Assembly (NCBI GenBank): GCA_019090565.1
Contig: JAHRVS010000311.1
Span: 1-6,111 of the forward strand
DNA from: Gammaproteobacteria bacterium
GTDB taxonomy: Bacteria; Pseudomonadota; Gammaproteobacteria; Pseudomonadales; UBA3067
DNA length: 6,111 nt
Reading direction: 5' to 3'
Part shown: one piece after another, positions 1-4,254 of the stretch
Numbering within the stretch: position 1 is the stretch's first letter
Layout: each line of letters opens with the position of its first letter
The notes under the pieces: generated by a model
The model's input: only the letters and a program-made list of their open reading frames with translations
Databases searched by the model: none
Told to the model about the DNA's origin: nothing
Position numbers and translations under genes: made by a program

Positions 1-425
1 ATCACATTTTTAAATAGCTGCCGCTGTCGCGCTTGGGTGTATTCCTTTCGACAGATGTCTGTCAGAGGCAAGCCAATTAAATTTACGTCATTTCTCTGTA
101 TACGTATATCCAGTGGCTTCGTATTATCGTAAACAAAATACCCGCCGGGATTCAGGTCTTTCATGTCCTGAGCCATGCTTTGGGGATTAATTGCTACAGC
201 GATATCAATACCGCCACGGCGTCCCAAGTAATTTTTTTCGCTTACCCTCACTTCATACCACGTAGGCAAGCCTTGAATATTGGAGGGAAAGATATTTTTT
301 GGGCTAACGGGAATACCCATACGAAACACTGCTTTTGCGAACATCGCATTGGCACTGGCGGAACCCGTGCCGTTAACATTCGCGAAACGGATAACAAAAT
401 CGTTGACTGCCTCTATGCACTTCAT
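1..425 (-). CDS. 2-oxoacid:acceptor oxidoreductase alpha subunit, N-terminal (gamma) domain, partial
   Basis: Partial gene running off the left edge; 141 complete codons are visible from the ATG at 423-425. I translated it by hand from the reverse complement. The protein starts MKCIEAVNDFVIRFANVNG and continues with NGTGSASAN, AVFRMGIPVSPKN, FPSNIQGLPTWYEVRV, YLGRRGGIDIAVAINP and NPGGYFVYD. This is the gamma domain that forms the N-terminus of KorA-like alpha subunits of CoA-dependent 2-oxoacid:ferredoxin oxidoreductases. These cytoplasmic enzymes decarboxylate a 2-oxoacid to acyl-CoA and pass two electrons to an iron-sulfur acceptor. The substrate (pyruvate, 2-oxoglutarate, branched-chain or aryl 2-oxoacid) cannot be told from this domain. 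The start is supported by AAAGG about 10 nt upstream, overlapping the end of the preceding gene, and by the family N-terminus. The 14-bp spacer to the flavoprotein gene implies co-transcription and probably a shared complex. The pyrimidine-binding domain and the separate TPP-binding beta subunit should lie beyond position 1. Confidence 0.85.
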   Translation of the reverse strand, partial: MKCIEAVNDFVIRFANVNGTGSASANAMFAKAVFRMGIPVSPKNIFPSNIQGLPTWYEVRVSEKNYLGRRGGIDIAVAINPQSMAQDMKDLNPGGYFVYDNTKPLDIRIQRNDVNLIGLPLTDICRKEYTQARQRQLFKNV

Positions 426-439
426 AGTTCAGATGCCTT

Positions 440-2224
440 TTATATTTCTTCTTCTGATGCGTGGGTTACCTGGTACAAAAATTCTTGCATATCCCAAGCC
501 GATGTAGGACAACGCTCGGCACAAAGTCCGCAATGTAAACACACATCTTCATCTTTAATCATCACCCTTCCAGTTGGCAGGTCACTGGACACATAAAGAG
601 CTTGATCGGTATTTTTTGCCGGCGCTGTCAGTTTCGTGCGCAATGTGGTCTCTTCATCATTCTCAATAAACGTAATGCAATCAGTAGGGCAAACGTCCAT
701 GCAGGCATCGCACTCAATGCATTGATTTTCTGTAAACACGGTCTGCACATCACAATTGAGGCAGCGCTGAGCCTCTCCAAGCCCCGTTTTTTCAGAAAAT
801 CCGAGCTCCACTTCTAACAGTCTATCGCCAAGTGCTGCAGTTTTGTCAGCATGGGGCACAGAGAATCGCTGGTCATCACCTACAGCGTTATCGTAACTCC
901 ACTCGTGAACGCCCATTTTCTGGCTCACTAAATTTGCACGAGGGCCTGGGCGTTTAGCAAGGCTTTCACCCCTGCAAAATTGATCGATAGAAATAGCTGC
1001 CTGATGGGCTTGTGCTACAGCCGTAATAATATTCTTTGGCCCGAGTGCGGCATCACCCCCAAAGAAAACCGTCTTATTCGTAGATTGAAAGGTGATTTCA
1101 TCTATATTAGGCAAACCCCACTGATCAAAGGCAATACCCACATCGCTTTCTATCCAAGGAAAGGAGTTTTCCTGACCGATAGCCACCAACACTTCATCAC
1201 AAGGATAAAAAGCAGGCTCTTCACCTGTAGAGACCAGCTTACGCCTATTGTTATTATCGTATTCAGCGCGCACCTTATCAAAACGCATTCCAACTAACTT
1301 GTCATTTTTAATTACAAATTCCAAAGGAACATGGTTGTCAATAATCGGGATATCTTCCGCTACTGCGTCGTCTTTTTCCCAAGGAGATGCTTTCATCTCT
1401 GCAAAGGGGCTTCGAACAATGACCTTTACCTCCGCACCGCCAATACGACGAGCGGTACGGCAACAGTCCATTGCTGTATTACCGCCACCAAGAACAATGA
1501 CCTTCTTTCCTATTTTGCCGCGATGTCCAAAAGCAACACTGGCAAGCCAATCAATACCAATGTGAATAGCGTCATTACCCTCCCTACGGCCAGGAAGAGT
1601 GGGTAGATCTCGCCCTTTAGGTGCGCCGGATCCCACAAAAATAGCGTCGTAATTTTTATCCAATAATACTTTAAGGCTATCAACACGAGAATTATAAAAT
1701 GCACGTACGGCACTGTTACCGGTGATGTAACCCACCTCTTCGTCCAGTACTTCTTCAGGTAAGCGAAAAGAGGGTATTTGGCTACGCATAAATCCGCCCC
1801 CCTTTGCGTTTTCATCATAAACATGAATGTCATAACCAAGCGGCGATAAATCACGAGCAACTGTCAATGAAGCGGGGCCAGCACCTATTAGCGCTATTTT
1901 TTTTCCATTGCTCATGCCAGCAGCGGGAAGCCTACCTGTAATATCACCTTTATTATCAGCCGCCACGCGTTTTAAACGGCATATTGCAACGGGCTCGTCC
2001 TCAACGCGACCGCGCCGACAAGCAGGTTCACACGGGCGATCACAGGTGCGCCCCAATACGCCTGGAAAGACATTGGATTCCCAGTTAACCATATAAGCAT
2101 CGCTATATCGCTGCGCTGCAACTAAACGAATGTATGTGGGTACAGGTGTATGTGCCGGGCATGCATGCTGGCAATCAACAACTTTATGGAAATAATCCGG
2201 ATTACTAATGTTAGTAGGCTTCAA
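440..2224 (-). CDS. GltD-like FAD/NAD(P) oxidoreductase with C-terminal 2[4Fe-4S] ferredoxin domain
   Basis: A 594-residue iron-sulfur flavoprotein. Domains in order: N-terminal Fe-S region of the GltD/dihydropyrimidine dehydrogenase type (C18, C22, C61, C65, C69, plus C82); FAD Rossmann motif IGAGPAS at 113-119; NAD(P) Rossmann motif VLGGGNTAMD at 244-253; a second FAD-contact segment, FFGGDAALGP, near 387-396; RCLNC at 487-491; then two ferredoxin motifs, C502/C505/C508/C512-P and C562/C565/C568/C572-P. There is no signal peptide or membrane segment, so it is cytoplasmic. Often annotated as glutamate synthase small subunit, but no large subunit is nearby and the C-terminal ferredoxin is extra. 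The next gene is a 2-oxoacid:acceptor oxidoreductase subunit, so the inferred role is moving electrons between that enzyme and NAD(P), as the GltD-like subunit of phenylglyoxylate:NAD oxidoreductase is thought to do. The start is TTG with a strong Shine-Dalgarno; the first in-frame ATG (residue 45) would remove C18 and C22. Function class is secure, partner and direction of electron flow are inferred. Confidence 0.88.
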   Translation of the reverse strand: MKPTNISNPDYFHKVVDCQHACPAHTPVPTYIRLVAAQRYSDAYMVNWESNVFPGVLGRTCDRPCEPACRRGRVEDEPVAICRLKRVAADNKGDITGRLPAAGMSNGKKIALIGAGPASLTVARDLSPLGYDIHVYDENAKGGGFMRSQIPSFRLPEEVLDEEVGYITGNSAVRAFYNSRVDSLKVLLDKNYDAIFVGSGAPKGRDLPTLPGRREGNDAIHIGIDWLASVAFGHRGKIGKKVIVLGGGNTAMDCCRTARRIGGAEVKVIVRSPFAEMKASPWEKDDAVAEDIPIIDNHVPLEFVIKNDKLVGMRFDKVRAEYDNNNRRKLVSTGEEPAFYPCDEVLVAIGQENSFPWIESDVGIAFDQWGLPNIDEITFQSTNKTVFFGGDAALGPKNIITAVAQAHQAAISIDQFCRGESLAKRPGPRANLVSQKMGVHEWSYDNAVGDDQRFSVPHADKTAALGDRLLEVELGFSEKTGLGEAQRCLNCDVQTVFTENQCIECDACMDVCPTDCITFIENDEETTLRTKLTAPAKNTDQALYVSSDLPTGRVMIKDEDVCLHCGLCAERCPTSAWDMQEFLYQVTHASEEEI

Positions 2225-2232
2225 CCCCCAAC

Positions 2233-2238
2233 CCTCCT
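2233..2238 (-). promoter_or_regulatory. Strong Shine-Dalgarno site fixing a TTG start
   Basis: The minus strand reads AGGAGG here, followed by an 8-nt spacer (2225-2232) and TTG at 2222-2224. This is a near-ideal ribosome binding site. It decides the start of the flavoprotein gene, because no ATG occurs in frame until residue 45 and that would cut away conserved cysteines. Confidence 0.8.
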
Positions 2239-2256
2239 GAGGCTGTTTGAGAACAC

Positions 2257-2273
2257 TGTCAGAACTCCTGACA
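2257..2273. repeat. Inverted repeat TGTCAG-N5-CTGACA in the flavoprotein leader
   Basis: Perfect 6-bp arms (2257-2262 and 2268-2273) around the 5-nt centre AACTC. It ends 18 bp upstream of the Shine-Dalgarno site. A 17-bp palindrome with a short centre at this position fits an operator for a dimeric repressor; as RNA it could also form a small hairpin. No T-tract follows, so it is not a terminator. The regulator is unknown. Confidence 0.45.
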
Positions 2274-2313
2274 CTCGATTTGATAATGTAGTTATACCGG
2301 AAACAGCAGCCAA

Positions 2314-2342
2314 GCTATATAATTATTAAGAATGTTTCACAA
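2314..2342 (-). promoter_or_regulatory. Candidate sigma70-type promoter for the flavoprotein/2-oxoacid oxidoreductase operon
   Basis: On the minus strand TTGTGA (plus positions 2337-2342) is followed after exactly 17 bp by TATAGC (2314-2319). Each hexamer matches the consensus at 4 of 6 bases. Transcription would start near 2307 and give a leader of roughly 80 nt containing the TGTCAG/CTGACA palindrome. A second weak candidate with the same 17-bp spacing, TTGGCT/TACATT, lies slightly downstream. The region is AT-rich, so chance matches are likely. Confidence 0.3.
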
Positions 2343-2384
2343 TAAATCGACGCGCCAGACAAAGCAATAATAACGCCAATATCT

Positions 2385-2403
2385 ACATAGATTTTACCTA
2401 TGT
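2385..2403. repeat. Inverted repeat ACATAG-N7-CTATGT
   Basis: Perfect 6-bp arms (2385-2390, 2398-2403) with the 7-nt centre ATTTTAC, in an AT-rich stretch about 45 bp upstream of the candidate promoter at 2314-2342. It could be a regulator site, or chance given the base composition. Confidence 0.3.
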
Positions 2404-2538
2404 TATTAGGCATTTCTATGTTTTAACTATTTACGTAACAACCACTCTTGACTCACGGATTTAAACCTGATTATTCGTCTACTCAAGAGCTACTTTAGGG
2501 GTATAAATACAAAAATCAGAGTGGTCCAACTTTAATAG

Positions 2539-2553
2539 GTGACATTTAGTCAC
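2539..2553. repeat. Palindrome GTGAC-N5-GTCAC
   Basis: Perfect 5-bp arms with centre ATTTA, extendable by one G-T wobble pair. It lies 9 bp upstream of a weak minus-strand promoter-like pair, TTGGAC (plus 2524-2529) and TATACC after 18 bp. That spacing would suit an activator site, but both calls are tentative. Confidence 0.3.
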
Positions 2554-2673
2554 TACCCCCTTCGCAAGTAAGGAAATAACTACTGCATTTAAGTGGCCGG
2601 CTATTTTTCAATAATATAAAGGCGCCAAAATAAAACAACAAATTGCCACAAAACCGACCGCCGACCAATCAAA

Positions 2674-2692
2674 GCGCACCGTTGCAGTGCGC
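2674..2692. repeat. GC-rich hairpin GCGCAC-N7-GTGCGC
   Basis: Perfect 6-bp GC-rich arms (2674-2679 and 2687-2692) with a 7-nt loop CGTTGCA. Outer AAA (2671-2673) and TTT (2695-2697) can pair across a 2-nt bulge. It is one of the strongest stems in the gap. On the minus strand only TTTGATTGG follows, so it is a poor intrinsic terminator. It could be a backup terminator, a small-RNA element or a binding site. Confidence 0.4.
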
Positions 2693-2798
2693 ACTTTGCG
2701 CGGCTAAGGAAAATGCAACATAACTCGGCACTCAAGCCTCACCTCAGACATGAATACACACGTTTATCGCCGGCACTAGGCCAATGATAAATCGCTCG

Positions 2799-2832
2799 AA
2801 TTAAAAAACAACGCGCAACCCAGCTGCCTGCG
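2799..2832 (-). terminator. Probable rho-independent terminator of the prp operon
   Basis: Read on the minus strand, 21 nt after the prpF stop, CGC (2830-2832) and GCAGC (2823-2827) pair with GTTGC (2815-2819) and GCG (2812-2814), with a 2-nt bulge at 2828-2829, one G-T pair and a 3-nt loop TGG. The stem runs directly into TTGTTTTTTAATT (2799-2811). Stem, tight loop, T-tract and position all fit an intrinsic terminator. The bulge and wobble make it moderate in strength. Confidence 0.6.
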
Positions 2833-2853
2833 GGGAATTTTAATACCTACAAG

Positions 2854-4032
2854 TTAAAAACTACCATCGGGAACGCGCACCCATCCCTCCATCAGCACGC
2901 GCGCACTTCGACTCATAATAGCTTTCGTTGCAGTCCACTGCCCATCCACCTGCAAGGCTTCAGCGCCTACTTTTAAAGTACCAGAGGGGTGACCAAAGCG
3001 CACCGCCTTGCGATCCCCTCCTCCTGCAGCCTCATTCACTAATGTGCCTGGAATTGCTGCAGCCGTACCGATAGCGACGGCGGCTGTACCCATCATGGCA
3101 TGATGCAACTTGCCCATTGATAACGCTCGCACCAATACATCGATATCTGCAGCGGCAACCTGCTTACCACTAGAGGAAAGGTAATCGCTTGGTTGTGCGA
3201 CAAAGGCCACTTTGGGTGTATGTTGGCGCTGAGCAGCTTCATCAACATGCTCAATCAGTCCCATACGTACTGCGCCATGCGCACGGATAGCTTCAAACAT
3301 TGCCAACGCTTTGCTATCATTATTTATCGCATCTTGCAATTCTGTACCGGTGTAACCAATAGCCTTGGCGTTGATAAAAATAGTCGGGATACCCGCATTA
3401 ATCATGGTAGCTTTAAGTGTGCCCACACCGGGAACCTCAAGCTCATCGACTAAATTACCCGTGGGGAACATTGCCCCATCACCGTCAGCAGGGTCCATGA
3501 ACTCCACTTCTACCTCCGCCGCAGGGAAAGTAACACCATCTAGCTCAAAATCACCGGTCTCTTGCACGGCACCGTTTGTCATCGGCACATGCGCAATAAT
3601 GGTTTTATTGATATTCGACTGCCATATACGCACAACAGTGACGCCATTTTCTGAAATTCTCTCGGCATCCACCAAACCATTCGATATTGCAAATGCGCCA
3701 ACCGCTGCCGTCAGGTTGCCGCAATTCCCACTCCAATCAACAAAAGGTTTGTCGATGGACACCTGGCCAAAAAGATAGTCAACATCATGATCGGACTTAT
3801 TGCTCTTCGACAAAATCACCGTTTTACTGGTGCTGGACGTAGCCCCGCCCATGCCGTCTGTCTGTTTTCCGTAAGGGTCGGGGCTACCGATCACGCGAAG
3901 CAGTAATGCATCACGCGCAGCACCAGCAACCTGCGCCGACACAGGTAAATCCTGGAGTTTAAAAAAAACACCTTTGCTGGTTCCGCCCCGTATATAGGTA
4001 GCAGGAATTTTAACTTGTTGTAGATGAGACAT
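2854..4032 (-). CDS. prpF: 2-methylaconitate cis-trans isomerase PrpF
   Basis: A 392-residue cytoplasmic protein, a full-length match to the PrpF family (about 390-400 residues, diaminopimelate-epimerase-like fold with two similar domains). It isomerises the 2-methylaconitate released by AcnD so that it can be rehydrated to 2-methylisocitrate. Signatures visible: IPATYIRGGTSKGVFF at 9-24, DGMGGATSSTSK at 59-70, SGNCGNLTAAVG at 101-112, GKLHHAMMGTAAVAIGTAAA at 307-326, RFGHPSGTL at 345-353 and a C-terminal SRSARVLMEGWVRVP at 374-388. K70 and C104 line up, with a constant offset of three, with K73 and C107 in the active site of Shewanella oneidensis PrpF (from memory of that structure). The ATG at 4030-4032 gives the usual family N-terminus, though its Shine-Dalgarno is weak (AGAAG, very close to the start). 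It follows acnD on the same strand after 222 bp and is followed by a probable terminator, so it is the last prp gene. Confidence 0.96.
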   Translation of the reverse strand: MSHLQQVKIPATYIRGGTSKGVFFKLQDLPVSAQVAGAARDALLLRVIGSPDPYGKQTDGMGGATSSTSKTVILSKSNKSDHDVDYLFGQVSIDKPFVDWSGNCGNLTAAVGAFAISNGLVDAERISENGVTVVRIWQSNINKTIIAHVPMTNGAVQETGDFELDGVTFPAAEVEVEFMDPADGDGAMFPTGNLVDELEVPGVGTLKATMINAGIPTIFINAKAIGYTGTELQDAINNDSKALAMFEAIRAHGAVRMGLIEHVDEAAQRQHTPKVAFVAQPSDYLSSSGKQVAAADIDVLVRALSMGKLHHAMMGTAAVAIGTAAAIPGTLVNEAAGGGDRKAVRFGHPSGTLKVGAEALQVDGQWTATKAIMSRSARVLMEGWVRVPDGSF

Positions 4033-4164
4033 GGGCTTCTGACTTTAATTTTAATGGATTGTGTTTTGAATAAAAAACAAAAATTGAGCGAAGAAATACC
4101 AGCTAGGCTTCATGTGCACCGCAACGTTACGCGAATGCATGTGAACCGATTTTTATTTTTAGCG

Positions 4165-4183
4165 ATTACTCATTTTGACTAAT
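4165..4183. repeat. Near-perfect palindrome ATTACTCA-TTT-TGACTAAT
   Basis: Eight-base arms with one central mismatch (7 of 8 pairs) and a 3-nt centre. Compact symmetry of this sort fits a dimeric transcription factor site, or a weak hairpin in the acnD-prpF mRNA. On the minus strand it is followed by an A-rich tract, which argues against a terminator in the gene direction. Confidence 0.4.
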
Positions 4184-4191
4184 GGCCAAGC

Positions 4192-4224
4192 CGCTGCGAA
4201 AAATAGCAAAATTAATCAGCAGCG
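4192..4224. repeat. Inverted repeat CGCTGC-N21-GCAGCG
   Basis: Perfect 6-bp GC-rich arms (4192-4197, 4219-4224) separated by 21 mostly A/T bases, about 30 bp after the acnD stop. As RNA it would form a large-loop hairpin at the acnD 3' end. No T-tract follows on the minus strand, so a stability or processing element is more likely than a terminator. Confidence 0.35.
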
Positions 4225-4254
4225 AACTTTTACCTGACCATGGCATTATTATCG

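Larger units (their letters stand above)
2225..2853. other. 629-bp intergenic region between the prp operon and the 2-oxoacid oxidoreductase operon
   Basis: No convincing protein gene on either strand. Read along the minus strand it holds the prpF terminator (2799-2832), a loose inverted repeat TTTATC/GATAAA (2763-2768 and 2786-2791), a GC-rich hairpin (2674-2692), a tandem CCGACC repeat (2654-2659 and 2661-2666), the palindrome GTGAC-N5-GTCAC (2539-2553), an ACATAG/CTATGT repeat (2385-2403), candidate promoters and the leader of the flavoprotein gene. Its left two thirds are AT-rich. It is long for a simple operon boundary, so a small RNA or a long regulated leader is possible but unproven. 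Confidence 0.6.
4033..4254. other. acnD-prpF intergenic region with two inverted repeats
   Basis: A 222-bp AT-rich gap inside what is probably one operon. It holds the repeats at 4165-4183 and 4192-4224. On the minus strand near prpF there is a weak promoter-like pair, TTTTTA, 17 bp, TAAAAT. There is no clear intrinsic terminator after acnD: neither inverted repeat is followed by a T-tract in the direction of transcription. Read-through into prpF is expected, with possible processing or a secondary promoter. Confidence 0.45.

Noticed and set aside
180..596. Plus-strand open frames at 180-596, 280-507 and 602-817
   Set aside because: They lie opposite the oxidoreductase and flavoprotein genes, whose minus-strand proteins show clear family motifs; the plus-strand translations show no recognisable domain.
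980..2096. Plus-strand frames at 980-1297, 1248-1565, 1331-1606 and 1908-2096, and a minus-strand frame at 1510-1860
   Set aside because: All are shadows of the flavoprotein gene in other frames, with no motif or ribosome binding site to support them.
440..2224. True glutamate synthase small subunit (gltD)
   Set aside because: The protein has a C-terminal double ferredoxin domain, and its partner gene is a 2-oxoacid oxidoreductase, not gltB.
2440..2490. Plus-strand promoter with TTGACT in the gap
   Set aside because: The -35-like hexamer is good, but no acceptable -10 hexamer lies 16-18 bp downstream and no plus-strand gene follows.
2713..2787. 24-codon plus-strand ORF in the intergenic gap
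   Set aside because: AAGGA is only about 2 nt from the ATG, too close for a good ribosome binding site, and there is no other support.
3193..3778. Plus-strand frames opposite prpF (3193-3453, 3365-3778)
   Set aside because: prpF on the other strand is full length and motif-rich; these translations are low-complexity and unlike any family I recognise.
4166..4246. 26-codon minus-strand ORF between acnD and prpF
   Set aside because: It begins with ATG but has no Shine-Dalgarno, and its translation resembles no known peptide; chance is sufficient.
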